In this document: piece by piece, positions 37,097-45,488 of the stretch | How positions within the stretch are numbered: the first letter of the stretch is position 1 | Layout of the letters: every line of letters begins with the position of its first letter | Source of the DNA: Henriciella marina | GTDB lineage: Bacteria > Pseudomonadota > Alphaproteobacteria > Caulobacterales > Hyphomonadaceae | Assembly (NCBI RefSeq): GCF_027213945.1 | Contig: NZ_JAPWGW010000001.1 | Coordinates: forward strand, 434,001-498,000 | Length of the DNA stretch: 64,000 nucleotides | Direction of reading: 5' to 3' | The notes under the pieces: model-generated | What the model was told of the DNA's origin: nothing | Database searches by the model: none | Seen by the model: only the letters and a program-made list of their open reading frames with translations | Program-made: the position numbers and the translations under genes

Positions 37097-38077
37097 ATGA
37101 CCGACCGGATGCAGGCAATCGTGGCAAATGAAGGCGAACCGCTGAAGCTGGCAGAGGTCGACCGGCCAGAGATCGGCCCGCACGATGTCCTGGTGAAAGT
37201 CGCCGCTGCCGGCCTCAACCGCGCGGACCTTGTCCAGCGTGCAGGCAAGTACCCACCGCCCCCTGGCGCTTCACAGATCATGGGCCTGGAATGCGCAGGC
37301 ACGATTGTCGCCCTTGGTGAGAAGGTCACGCGCTGGAAGGAAGGCGACCGGGTCTGCGCCCTCCTTGCGGGTGGCGGCTATGCTGAATTCTGCGCGGTCG
37401 ATGAAGGCTCGCTCCTTCCTGTGCCGGAAAACCTCTCCCTGACGGAGGCAGCCGCCCTGCCCGAAGCCATGATGACGGTCTACGCCAATATTTTCATGCG
37501 CTCAGCCTTCAAACCGGGAGAGAACGTCCTCATCCATGGTGGCACCTCAGGCATCGGCTCCATGGCACTCCAGATGCTGAAAGAGGCTGGCGCAGGCACC
37601 GTCTGGACGACGGCCGGCTCCGACGAGAAATGCGAAGCCGCAACCTCGCTCGGCGCCACCCGCGCGATCAATTACAAGACCGACGATTTCGAGAAAGTCG
37701 TCAAGGAAGGCGGCGGCGCCGATGTCATTCTCGACATGGTCGGCGGCGACTATGTGCAGAAAAACATCTCGGTTGCCCGCGTGAACGGGCGTATCTGCAA
37801 TATCGCCTATCTGAACGGCTCAAAGGTTGAACTGGATCTCATCTATCTAATGATGAAACGCCTGATCCTGACCGGCACGACGCTGCGCGCCCGGTCTGCA
37901 GAGGAAAAGGCAGAAATCCGCGCCGCCATTGAAGATCAGTTCTGGCCGCATGTCGCTAGCGGTGCCATCAAACCTGTCATCGAAAAGGTCTATCCGGCCA
38001 GCGAAGCCGAAGCGGCTCAGGCGCACATGGCGGCGGGCGGCCACATCGGCAAACTCTTGCTCGAATTCGCCGCCTGA
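37097..38077 (+). CDS. NAD(P)H-quinone oxidoreductase, PIG3/zeta-crystallin type MDR
   Basis: 326 residues. Starts MTDRMQAIVANEGEPLKLAEVDRPEIGPHDVLV and has GLNRADLVQRAGKYPPPPG (PIG3 family signature) and the nucleotide-binding IHGGTSGIGSMALQML. Zinc-free medium-chain reductase reducing quinones. The frame stays open upstream but ATG at 37097 has AGGA and begins the conserved region. Divergent from DUF1192. Confidence 0.9.
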   Translation: MTDRMQAIVANEGEPLKLAEVDRPEIGPHDVLVKVAAAGLNRADLVQRAGKYPPPPGASQIMGLECAGTIVALGEKVTRWKEGDRVCALLAGGGYAEFCAVDEGSLLPVPENLSLTEAAALPEAMMTVYANIFMRSAFKPGENVLIHGGTSGIGSMALQMLKEAGAGTVWTTAGSDEKCEAATSLGATRAINYKTDDFEKVVKEGGGADVILDMVGGDYVQKNISVARVNGRICNIAYLNGSKVELDLIYLMMKRLILTGTTLRARSAEEKAEIRAAIEDQFWPHVASGAIKPVIEKVYPASEAEAAQAHMAAGGHIGKLLLEFAA

Positions 38078-38215
38078 GCGACTGAAGCCGGGCAAACCGG
38101 CCTTAAGACTCAGTAACACGAGCGGTCTGCGCTATCGTACACGCTATTAGTGTGCGATAGTGTTGCCAGTCGCGAGGCAGAGACATTCACCAGCCTCCTG
38201 CGACCGGAGCCTTTC

Positions 38216-39103
38216 ATGGGACAGCGGATCACTCAGCACGGGAGCACCCTCCTACAAAGAGAGACCGATTTTCGGGCTCGCGCGGACTCCATGCCGCGGC
38301 TGGCATGGATCGCCGACGGTGACGGCTCCATCTACTGGTACAATCGCCACTGGTTCGAATACACCGGCACAACACTGGAAGAAATGTCCGGCTGGGGCTG
38401 GCAGAGTGTGCACCACCCTGACCATGTCGACCGCGTCGTTACGCGCATCAAAAAAGCATTCGAAACCGGTGAGCCGTGGGAAGACCTTTTTCCTTTGCGC
38501 GGGCAGGATGGCGACTATCGCTGGTTCCTCTCCGAGGCACAGCCTCTTCTTGATGAAACTGGCAAGGTTCGTTTCTGGTTCGGTACCAATATGGACGTAA
38601 CCGAACAGATCTCTGATGCGATAGGCTCGGTAACCGACCAGCCGCCTGAAGATCTTCTGCACCGTATAGAAATCAAACCCGGCGCGACCATTGCGATAGA
38701 ACTCGCAGACCAGAATCTGCCCCTTGCCGGCGAAAGCCCGGCACGCCAGACCATTCTGATCCTTGAGGATGAGCCGATGACTGCGCTCGACCTTGAAATG
38801 CGCCTCAGCGACGCCGGCTACAATGTCATGGGTCCGGCCATGACGATCGCCGGCGCCGAGCGTGAAATTGAGCATGCGCTTCCAGACATTGCGCTTCTCG
38901 ATTCAAATCTCGGCGGCCGGAAATCCTATGGCCTCGCAGAACGGTTGATAAAGGCTGGTGTGCCCGTCGTGTTTTGCACCGGCTATGAAGAGCTTGAAGA
39001 CCTGCCGGAGCGTTTGCGAAGCTGCCCAGTCGTTTCGAAACCGTTCAAGGACAGTGTTCTGATGGGGTCGATTTCGGCGGCCGCGACCCGCCCAGACGCC
39101 TAG
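38216..39103 (+). CDS. PAS domain-receiver domain fusion protein
   Basis: 295 residues from the ATG at 38216 (GGAG nine bases before). N-terminal PAS/PAC (about 16-131, with WYNRHWFEYTGTTLEEMSGW and WFGTNMDVTEQ) and a C-terminal receiver (about 179-285) with acidic pair Glu184/Asp185, phospho-acceptor Asp229 and conserved Lys275 (SKPF). The receiver type is the one attached to HWE kinases in alphaproteobacteria, but no histidine-kinase domain lies between. Probably a signalling output lacking its own kinase; partner unknown. Confidence 0.82.
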   Translation: MGQRITQHGSTLLQRETDFRARADSMPRLAWIADGDGSIYWYNRHWFEYTGTTLEEMSGWGWQSVHHPDHVDRVVTRIKKAFETGEPWEDLFPLRGQDGDYRWFLSEAQPLLDETGKVRFWFGTNMDVTEQISDAIGSVTDQPPEDLLHRIEIKPGATIAIELADQNLPLAGESPARQTILILEDEPMTALDLEMRLSDAGYNVMGPAMTIAGAEREIEHALPDIALLDSNLGGRKSYGLAERLIKAGVPVVFCTGYEELEDLPERLRSCPVVSKPFKDSVLMGSISAAATRPDA

Positions 39104-39151
39104 ACAGGTGAAAGGCTGGCGGACAGCCAGCTGATGTTCGGGGAGCTTCTC

Positions 39152-39859
39152 ATGAAGCATAGTGACGAACTTGAGAAACTCGCTTCCAGGTTGCGCCACG
39201 CGCATGCTGACAATTGCACGCTTGTTGTCGGCCTGACCGGCTCGGTCGCGTGCGGAAAGTCCACCCTCGCCGCCGCGCTCAGCGATGTCCTCTCGAGAAC
39301 CCATCGCGTGGAAAATGTATCAACGGACGGCTTCCTCTGTCCCAATGACGAACTGGAAGCACGCGGGCTGATGATGCGGAAGGGCTTCCCCGAAAGCTAT
39401 GACAATACTGGCATGCGTTGGGCGATTACCCGCGTAAGGGTCCTGCCTGCCGTCTTCCCGGTGCATAGCCATGGCACCTATGACATCGACCCTGCCCTTG
39501 CCCGTACAATCCCCCCGCCAGATATCCTGCTTCTTGAAGGGCTTGGCTTCAAACCGCCATCCGGCGAGGAGCGCGCAGGTGAACCGGACATCCTCGTCTA
39601 TCTCGATGCCGAGACCCCGCACATTGAAACCTGGTTTCTCGACCGGTTCATGCAGTTCTGGCATGCGGCCGCCGACGACCCGACGTCCTTCTATCGGCGC
39701 TTCCGCGGCATGACAGAAGACGAAGCCCGCGCCTTCGCCCGCACCGAGGTCTGGCAGAAAATCAACCTCCCCAATCTCGAAAATCACATCCTCCCCCTAC
39801 GCGAACGCGCAGACATCATTGTCCGGAAGGATGCTGAACACCGTCTGCTGGCCGCTTGA
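39152..39859 (+). CDS. coaA: Pantothenate kinase-like P-loop kinase (CoaA family)
   Basis: 235 residues from the ATG at 39152 (GGGGAG upstream). Walker A GSVACGKST at 30-38, then VSTDGFLCPNDELEARGLMMRKGFPESYD, matching the CoaA-type signature, and VWQKINLPNLENHILPLRERADIIVRKDAEHR at the C terminus. Phosphorylates pantothenate in coenzyme A synthesis if orthologous. Shorter than E. coli CoaA (316 residues), so could be a distinct relative; the symbol is tentative. Confidence 0.72.
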   Translation: MKHSDELEKLASRLRHAHADNCTLVVGLTGSVACGKSTLAAALSDVLSRTHRVENVSTDGFLCPNDELEARGLMMRKGFPESYDNTGMRWAITRVRVLPAVFPVHSHGTYDIDPALARTIPPPDILLLEGLGFKPPSGEERAGEPDILVYLDAETPHIETWFLDRFMQFWHAAADDPTSFYRRFRGMTEDEARAFARTEVWQKINLPNLENHILPLRERADIIVRKDAEHRLLAA

Positions 39860-39945
39860 GGCCCACTACAAACCCTGCCTTCCCAAGTGAGCGGCTTCGT
39901 TCTATACTTCAGGCTGTTAGGAACTTTCCCGTTCTGGAACCCTGA

Positions 39946-39970
39946 CCGCCCGGCCCGAAAGGCCGGGCGG
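39946..39970. other. GC-rich hairpin upstream of the DUF1013 gene
   Basis: CCGCCCGGCC and GGCCGGGCGG form a perfect 10-base stem around CGAAA, 36 bases before the start at 40006. No T run follows, so it is not a typical terminator; it may structure the 5' leader of the next mRNA or end coaA transcription by another means. Confidence 0.5.
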
Positions 39971-40005
39971 CTGCGTTTCTGGGACCAGCATGATGGAGCC
40001 CGAAA

Positions 40006-40683
40006 ATGGCCGATATTCTGATGCCGAAGGCAACCGCTGTCTGGCTGATCGACAACACCACGCTCTCGTTCGAGCAAGTCGCTGACTTCTGCGGTCTTCA
40101 CAAGCTCGAAGTCAAAGGCATCGCCGATGGCGATGTGGCCGAGAACATGCGCGGCGTCGATCCGATCTCAGGCGGTGAGCTGACGCGTGAGGAAATCCGC
40201 AAGGGCGAAGGCAATCCGGAATACCGCCTGAAGAAGGCTGAATCCAAGATCGCGCACATCCCGCAGCCAAAACGCAAGGGCGCGCGCTACACGCCGGTCG
40301 CCCGCCGTCAGGACAAGCCGGACGCCATCGCCTGGTTCATCCGTAACCACCCGGAAGTCTCCGACGCGCAGATCTCCAAGCTGATCGGCACGACCAAGGC
40401 AACGATCACCAATGTGCGCGACAAGTCGCACTGGAATTCGCAGAACATCAAACCGGTCGACCCGGTCACACTGGGTCTCTGCACACAGATCGAGCTGGAC
40501 GAAGTCGTCAACAAGGCCGTCGATCGCCGCAAGAAGATGGAAGCGCAAGCTGGCATCGAAGGTGACGGCCCGGGCCTTCGCCCCGCTGAGGATGCCGACG
40601 CCGCCAGCCAGGCCGTCGACACCGATTCCGGTAATGGTGAAGAGCCTAACGCCGACGACATCTTCTCGAACTTCAAGGGCTAG
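40006..40683 (+). CDS. trcR: DUF1013 family regulator (TrcR type)
   Basis: 225 residues. Begins MADILMPKATAVWLIDNTTLSFEQVADFC and has a second helix-turn-helix-like segment PDAIAWFIRNHPEVSDAQISKLIGTTKATITNVRDKSHWN. Family found across Alphaproteobacteria and called a cell-cycle transcriptional regulator (TrcR) in public annotation; DNA binding is plausible from the two HTH-like segments. C-terminal tail is acidic and disordered. GGAG precedes the ATG and a strong terminator follows. Confidence 0.82.
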   Translation: MADILMPKATAVWLIDNTTLSFEQVADFCGLHKLEVKGIADGDVAENMRGVDPISGGELTREEIRKGEGNPEYRLKKAESKIAHIPQPKRKGARYTPVARRQDKPDAIAWFIRNHPEVSDAQISKLIGTTKATITNVRDKSHWNSQNIKPVDPVTLGLCTQIELDEVVNKAVDRRKKMEAQAGIEGDGPGLRPAEDADAASQAVDTDSGNGEEPNADDIFSNFKG

Positions 40684-40710
40684 TTGGCCCCACGAACATC
40701 CAAAAAACGG

Positions 40711-40743
40711 AAAGGCGCCCTGAAATTTTCGGGGCGCCTTTTT
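40711..40743 (+). terminator. Intrinsic terminator after the DUF1013 gene
   Basis: AAGGCGCCC and GGGCGCCTT pair around an 11-base loop followed by TTTTT, 28 bases after the stop codon. Confidence 0.85.
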
Positions 40744-40802
40744 CTATACCGTCAGAAAACACCGCCAGCGCACCGTCACTGCACCGTGAAAACACCGGAA
40801 AC

Positions 40803-41714
40803 CTACTCCTCCGTCCCCCGCACTTTCCGCACCGCATCCGCCATGGAATGGCGCGCACTTCCAGGACGTAGAGGTTTGGGTTGGCTGTCCGCCGGGGCCC
40901 AGCCTGACAGCCAGACGACATTGAACGTCGCTCTCAAGCGGCCATCCGGATCGGCGAAACGCTCCCTGTAAATCTCTGCCATTCGGGCCAGAATTCGTCG
41001 TGACAACGGCCTTCTGGGACTTTTCTCGTTGGCCGCGAAAGCAGCCTGCTCGCCCATGCCCTTCAGGTCCCGCATCAGCACAAACGGGTCGTCATAGCGA
41101 ACCGTTACCGGCTCTACATCGACCACTGGCAAGGCAAATCCGGCCCGCTGCATCAGGCCCGCCATGTCCTGAAGAGCCGGCAACGGCGAAATACGCGGCG
41201 CCGCGCCGCCCGTGATCTCAGCCTCGGCTTCGAGGAAAGCGGTGCGCAACTCTGCCAATGTTCCCGCACCAAACAGGCATCCAAGGAAGAGGCCGTCCGG
41301 CTTCAGCACTTGCCGGATCTGGATCAGCGCGCCTGGCAAATCGTTGACCCAGTGGAGAGAAAGTACCGACGTTACAAGATTATAGAAGGCCTCATCGGTA
41401 CCGAGCGCCTCTTCGTCCATCTCACGAATATCCAGCCCTCGTTCGGCGCCGAGTGCCCGCAAGCCGGACGACATCTCGCCCGCGTCCACAGTACCCGTCT
41501 GGGGATGCTCTGCCAGCATTAGTGCCAGCGTGCCATCATGACTGCCCAGGTCGAGCACACGCTCAAACTCCCGGTTCACATCTTCCAGCCTTTCGATGAG
41601 ATGACTCGACTCTCGCGCTTTCAGGAACGCATAGTCGCCATAATGACGGGCGGCACGGTCGCGGTTGCGCCGATGAAGCGTCCGGTCGAAGAGCTTGGGT
41701 GGAGCAGGTGACAT
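40803..41714 (-). CDS. SAM-dependent methyltransferase (NDUFAF5/BioC-like)
   Basis: 303 residues. LFDRTLHRRNRDRAA at the N terminus, motif I VLDLGSHDGTLA, and SLHWVNDLPGALIQIRQVLKPDGLFL match the family of mitochondrial NDUFAF5 (an arginine hydroxylase for complex I) and bacterial relatives. Substrate here is unknown. The start ATG lies inside CATG (41712-41715), overlapping the comF start on the other strand. Confidence 0.85.
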   Translation of the reverse strand: MSPAPPKLFDRTLHRRNRDRAARHYGDYAFLKARESSHLIERLEDVNREFERVLDLGSHDGTLALMLAEHPQTGTVDAGEMSSGLRALGAERGLDIREMDEEALGTDEAFYNLVTSVLSLHWVNDLPGALIQIRQVLKPDGLFLGCLFGAGTLAELRTAFLEAEAEITGGAAPRISPLPALQDMAGLMQRAGFALPVVDVEPVTVRYDDPFVLMRDLKGMGEQAAFAANEKSPRRPLSRRILARMAEIYRERFADPDGRLRATFNVVWLSGWAPADSQPKPLRPGSARHSMADAVRKVRGTEE

Positions 41715-42483
41715 GGGCCTCGATATGCACCTTGTGCGGCAGAGGGCAAAGGGCGGACTGCGCGCGGCAGCGCATTTCGTCTGGCCATCCCGCTCGCTTG
41801 TCTCCGGCCAGCATCATGGCGGCGAAGGACTTATCGCGCCCGATGACTTTGCCCAGCTGACCTTTCTCGGCGCTAGCGGGTGCCGTCAGTGCGCCCTGCC
41901 ACTGGAAAGCGACCTTGGCGAAGCAAACCTCTGCGGCAAGTGCGCGGCTAAGCCGCCCCGCTGGGATGCCGCCCGCGCCGCGCTCGCCTATGACGATGTC
42001 TCACGCAAGCTGGTTCTAGACCTCAAACATGCAGGCCGCCGCGACGGTCTTTCGACCTTTGCCAACTGGATGACGCTGGCCTCGCGCGAGCTCCTGGATG
42101 AGGCCGATCTCATCGTGCCAGTGCCGCTCCACTATCGCCGTCTGGTGCATCGCGGTTTTAACCAGTCAGGCTGGCTGGCACAGGCGCTCTCACAGCGCTC
42201 TGATGTGCCATCAAAGGTCGACGCGCTGGTGCGCCGCAAGCCAACGCCGAGCCAGGGCGGGCTGTCCGCGAGGGAGCGCTGGCGCAATGTCCGCGCCGCA
42301 TTCGAGGTACGCCCGGCCCACAAGCTGCTGATAGACGGCAGACGGGTTATTCTGGTCGATGACGTGTTCACAACTGGCGCGACCCTGTCAGCGTGCAGCC
42401 GCGCCCTGAGGCGTGCAGGCGCGTCTCATATCTCACTCGTGGTGCTGGCGCGCGTTGTCAGGCCGTCGGACATAACCATATAA
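41713..42483 (+). CDS. ComF family phosphoribosyltransferase-like protein
   Basis: 256 residues from the ATG at 41713 (AGGTG before). N-terminal zinc-binding Cys pairs (GCRQCALPLE, CGKC) and a C-terminal PRPP-type domain with VILVDDVFTTGATLSACSRALRRAG. ComF helps DNA uptake in competent bacteria; in most alphaproteobacteria its role is not clear. Start codon shares CATG with the divergent methyltransferase. Followed by grxC after 36 bases. Confidence 0.88.
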   Translation: MGLDMHLVRQRAKGGLRAAAHFVWPSRSLVSGQHHGGEGLIAPDDFAQLTFLGASGCRQCALPLESDLGEANLCGKCAAKPPRWDAARAALAYDDVSRKLVLDLKHAGRRDGLSTFANWMTLASRELLDEADLIVPVPLHYRRLVHRGFNQSGWLAQALSQRSDVPSKVDALVRRKPTPSQGGLSARERWRNVRAAFEVRPAHKLLIDGRRVILVDDVFTTGATLSACSRALRRAGASHISLVVLARVVRPSDITI

Positions 42484-42519
42484 GGCGCATACTGACTGCA
42501 ATCGACGAGGATTTTTCCT

Positions 42520-42780
42520 ATGTCCGCTGTGACGATCTACACACGTGCCTTCTGCCCCTTCTGCACCCGCGCGGTGTCCCTGCTGAAGCAGAAGGGCGTC
42601 GACTTCAACGAGATCGATGCCGGCATGGACCCGGACAAGAAGCAGGAGATGATCCAGAGGTCGAATGGCGGGCGGACCTTCCCGCAGATCTTTATCGGCG
42701 ATGAGCATATTGGCGGCTGCGACGAGATGATGGCGCTCGAACGCTCCGGCAAGCTCGACAAGAAGCTCGCCGCGCTCTGA
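42520..42780 (+). CDS. grxC: Glutaredoxin 3
   Basis: 86 residues, class I dithiol glutaredoxin: active site CPFC at Cys12 and Cys15, GGRTFPQIFIGDEHIGGCDEM for glutathione binding. Reduces protein and glutathione disulfides in the cytoplasm. Third in the comF-grxC-DUF1178 run. Confidence 0.95.
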   Translation: MSAVTIYTRAFCPFCTRAVSLLKQKGVDFNEIDAGMDPDKKQEMIQRSNGGRTFPQIFIGDEHIGGCDEMMALERSGKLDKKLAAL

Positions 42781-42793
42781 AAGCTCGCCACCC

Positions 42794-43231
42794 ATGATCC
42801 GCTACGCACTTGAATGCAGGGATTGCGAGGCCGGTTTTGACGGCTGGTTCGCCTCTTCCGAAGGGTTCGACACCCAGTCGGAAAAGGGATTCATCGATTG
42901 CCCGAATTGCGGCGGCCACAATATCCGCAAGCAGGTCATGGCCCCATCCGTGCGCCCATCTGAGAAATCGGGCGCGAGCGACCCTGAGAAAGTTTTCGGC
43001 AAGCTTGCGGCGCATGCGCGCCAGCACATTGCGGATAATTACGATTATGTCGGCGACGGTTTCGCCGAGGAAGCCCGCTCCATGTATTATGGGGAACGCG
43101 AGCATAAGCCGATCTGGGGTGAAACCACGGCTGAGGAACGCGAAAGCCTGAAAGAGGAAGGCGTCCCCGCTGCACCGCTCCCGCCCGCTTTCGTGCCGCC
43201 AAAGAAGACCGAAAAGACCAAGCTCAACTAG
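42794..43231 (+). CDS. DUF1178 family zinc-ribbon protein
   Basis: 145 residues with Cys8-x2-Cys11 and Cys36-x2-Cys39 (DCPNCGG), an apparent zinc ribbon, then a helical segment AAHARQHIADNYDYVGDGFAEEARSM. Alphaproteobacterial family of unknown function commonly beside grxC. Sits 13 bases after grxC, so probably co-transcribed. Confidence 0.9.
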   Translation: MIRYALECRDCEAGFDGWFASSEGFDTQSEKGFIDCPNCGGHNIRKQVMAPSVRPSEKSGASDPEKVFGKLAAHARQHIADNYDYVGDGFAEEARSMYYGEREHKPIWGETTAEERESLKEEGVPAAPLPPAFVPPKKTEKTKLN

Positions 43232-43271
43232 AAGCCGTAGCGATACGCTGCAGCTGCGACCGCCTGGCTTC

Positions 43272-43299
43272 TTGACCATCGGCCCGGCGTCGATAAAAC
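43272..43299 (+). promoter_or_regulatory. Candidate promoter of the COX IV gene
   Basis: TTGACC (43272-43277), a 16-base spacer, then TAAAAC (43294-43299), 33 bases upstream of the start codon. The -35 is good, the -10 partial. Confidence 0.35.
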
Positions 43300-43332
43300 G
43301 CCTGTAAGAAGGCCCATGAACGGAGTTGATCA

Positions 43333-43635
43333 ATGGCGTCCAGCGAATACACCCGCGGCGAAATGGAAATCGAAGCGCAATCGAAGATGTATTCGGGCTT
43401 CATGAAAGCCAGCATGTGGGGTGCACTCATCCTTCTGCTCGCCGTTGGCTACATGGTTTTCACGCTATCGGTCGGCATGAACTGGCTCGTTGCGCTGATC
43501 CTCTGTGCAGGCGCAGGTATCGCAATTGGCGTCGGCATGAGCCTTGGCGGCGCCTGGATTGCAACCGTGATTGGTCTTGCGGGTCTTGCACTGGTCGTTC
43601 AGCTGCTGATCACCCTCTTCTCGATGGCGATGTAG
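43333..43635 (+). CDS. aa3-type cytochrome c oxidase subunit IV
   Basis: 100 residues with N-terminal YTRGEMEIEAQSKMYSGFMKASMWG, the family's conserved head, followed by three hydrophobic helices (LLLAVGYMVFTLSVG, WLVALILCAGAGIAIGVG, ATVIGLAGLALVVQLLITL). The usual family member has one or two helices, so this one is somewhat long. Subunit of the terminal oxidase in the inner membrane; the core oxidase genes are elsewhere. Converges on the epoxide hydrolase gene. Confidence 0.75.
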   Translation: MASSEYTRGEMEIEAQSKMYSGFMKASMWGALILLLAVGYMVFTLSVGMNWLVALILCAGAGIAIGVGMSLGGAWIATVIGLAGLALVVQLLITLFSMAM

Positions 43636-43642
43636 TCAGCGC

Positions 43643-44809
43643 CTAGCTGACGGACCGGGCCCACGCCCTCACATCCTCGACATACAGGTCCGGCACTTCC
43701 ATCGCTGCGAAGTGCCCGCCTTCCTTCATGTCTGACCAGTAAGCCACATTGTAGATCCGCTCGCACCAGCTGCGCGGCGGCGTCCGGTAGATTGTCTCGC
43801 CGGGATAATCTGCGATCCCGGTCGGCACCGTGACCTTCTGATCCGGTTTCAGCTGCGCGCCGCCCTCGAGGAACAGCGCGGCGTAGTACCAGACCGATGT
43901 CGCGATCGCGTCATTCACCAGATAGATCATCACATTCGTCAGCAGCTGGTCGCGCGAATAGATATCGGTCAGCTTGCCCCGGCTGCGGTCGCTCCAGCCA
44001 TGAAACTTCTCAAGGATCCACGCGGCGGTGCCCATCGGGCTGTCCATCAACGCCATGGCGAGCGTCTGCGGCTTCGTCGCCTGTTCCATGAGGTAAGCGC
44101 CCTCGGCCTGCATGGCAGCCTGCGAAGCTGCAGCCCATTTGGCTTCCTCATCCGTACGCGGGGTCCGGTCGGCAGGCTGATGCCCGATCATGTTGAGATG
44201 GATCGCCTTGCAGCCGCCGCCGCTATCGACGCCATGATTGAGACCAAGCAGCGAGGTCACCAGCCCGCCCCAGTCACCGCCCTGCGCAAGATAAGCGTCA
44301 TAGCCAAGACCTTCGCGCATCAGCGTGTCCCACATGCGCGCGGTGGCCTGCTGGCCGGTTGGCGCGGCGGGTTTTCCTGAAAACCCGTATCCGGGCAGCG
44401 ACGGGATGACGAGATCGAAAGCGTCCTCAGCCTTGCCGCCATGTTTTGAAGGATAGGCAAGCGGGCCGATCGCATCATGGAATTCATAGATCGAGCCCGG
44501 CCAGCCATGCGTCAGCAGGAGCGGACGCTTGCCCCCCGCCTCGCCCACCACATGCAGGAAGTGGATGTCGAGGCCGTCGATCTCTGTCGTGAATTGCGGC
44601 CACGCATTGAGCGTCTTCTCGGCGGCGCGCCAGTCATACTCTTCCAGCCAGTAGGCCTGAATATCCTTCAGGAAGGCAGTCGACATGCCGAAGGCCCATT
44701 CGTCCCCTATGGACGGCGCAGGAAACCAGCGAAACGCCTCAACGCGCGAGCGAATGCGCGCGAGCACATCATCTGACACGTTTACAGTGAAAGGGGTGAC
44801 CTTGCTCAT
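43643..44809 (-). CDS. Epoxide hydrolase family protein
   Basis: 388 residues. Epoxide-hydrolase N-terminal domain (FTVNVSDDVLARIRSRVEAFRW) and alpha/beta-hydrolase core with oxyanion HGWPGS, nucleophile Asp in GGDWGG and catalytic His in GGHFAAME. Opens epoxides to diols; natural substrate unknown. AGGAGA precedes the ATG. Single gene. Confidence 0.9.
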   Translation of the reverse strand: MSKVTPFTVNVSDDVLARIRSRVEAFRWFPAPSIGDEWAFGMSTAFLKDIQAYWLEEYDWRAAEKTLNAWPQFTTEIDGLDIHFLHVVGEAGGKRPLLLTHGWPGSIYEFHDAIGPLAYPSKHGGKAEDAFDLVIPSLPGYGFSGKPAAPTGQQATARMWDTLMREGLGYDAYLAQGGDWGGLVTSLLGLNHGVDSGGGCKAIHLNMIGHQPADRTPRTDEEAKWAAASQAAMQAEGAYLMEQATKPQTLAMALMDSPMGTAAWILEKFHGWSDRSRGKLTDIYSRDQLLTNVMIYLVNDAIATSVWYYAALFLEGGAQLKPDQKVTVPTGIADYPGETIYRTPPRSWCERIYNVAYWSDMKEGGHFAAMEVPDLYVEDVRAWARSVS

Positions 44810-44903
44810 GTCGGATCTCCTGCTGGCGTTTCGTCAGGCAGGATGAAGCGCGCAAGGCATCTGGGGGTCAAGGCTCACATGGGGTCAGCTGCCCCGGGAA
44901 AAT

Positions 44904-45074
44904 CTAACCAGAGAAACCGCTCTCAACTTCGTTGAAGTGGTCGGAGGTCTTGGAGCCAACCGTGGTCAGCGCGGTGATGAGGAGGATCGTCATCAGGCCC
45001 ATGATAAGCCCGTATTCAACGGCACTCGCGCCGCTCTCATCGGACTTCAGCTTTTTCACTGGCTTAATGAACAT
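44904..45074 (-). CDS. Flp family type IVb pilin (prepilin)
   Basis: A 56-residue prepilin: basic N terminus MFIKPVKKLKSDESG, then the class IVb cleavage/recognition motif G/ASAVEY (cleavage after Gly15, Glu at +5, Tyr at +6), a hydrophobic helix (about 20-40) and a short C terminus. AGAGGA precedes the ATG at 45074. It starts nine bases after the mutT stop, so is probably the last gene of the PPIase-argJ-mutT operon. A TadG-like protein is encoded about 10 kb away, but no prepilin peptidase or Tad ATPase lies nearby. Confidence 0.85.
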   Translation of the reverse strand: MFIKPVKKLKSDESGASAVEYGLIMGLMTILLITALTTVGSKTSDHFNEVESGFSG

Positions 45075-45083
45075 GAAGTCCTC

Positions 45084-45488
45084 TCAATACCTGCGGGCAA
45101 GCTCTTCGAACAGAGGAATATCGGCAGGCGGGGCCTTATAGCTGGCCAGCTCCGCCGGTTTGACCCAGGCAATCTCTTGTCCCTCAAGACCGGCAAGTTC
45201 ACCCCGCCAGTCCCGCACCTCGTAAAGTGGCATCAAAAGGTGAAAATCCGGATAACCAAAACTCGCAAAAGTGATCGGTTGGAGCGCGGACGGCTCGACC
45301 GAGATCTGGAGTTCCTCCTTCAATTCGCGGCAAAGCGCCTCTTCAGGCCGCTCTCCCGGCTCCAGCTTGCCACCCGGAAATTCCCAGAGGCCCGCCATGG
45401 ATTTGCCTTCCGGGCGCTGGGCCAGAAGGATTTCGCCGCTTTCGTTGAAGATCGCGGCAGCCACCACCAGCAGGACCGTCCCGGTCAT
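45084..45488 (-). CDS. mutT: MutT-type NUDIX 8-oxo-dGTP diphosphatase
   Basis: 134 residues from the ATG at 45488, whose ATGA overlaps the argJ stop. The NUDIX box begins GGKLEPGE and contains REL-K-EE (residues 40-62), with Gln61 in place of the usual Gly. LLVVAAAIFNESGEILLAQRPEGK is the substrate-binding strand. Removes 8-oxo-dGTP from the nucleotide pool. Association with argJ is common in Alphaproteobacteria. Confidence 0.9.
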   Translation of the reverse strand: MTGTVLLVVAAAIFNESGEILLAQRPEGKSMAGLWEFPGGKLEPGERPEEALCRELKEELQISVEPSALQPITFASFGYPDFHLLMPLYEVRDWRGELAGLEGQEIAWVKPAELASYKAPPADIPLFEELARRY

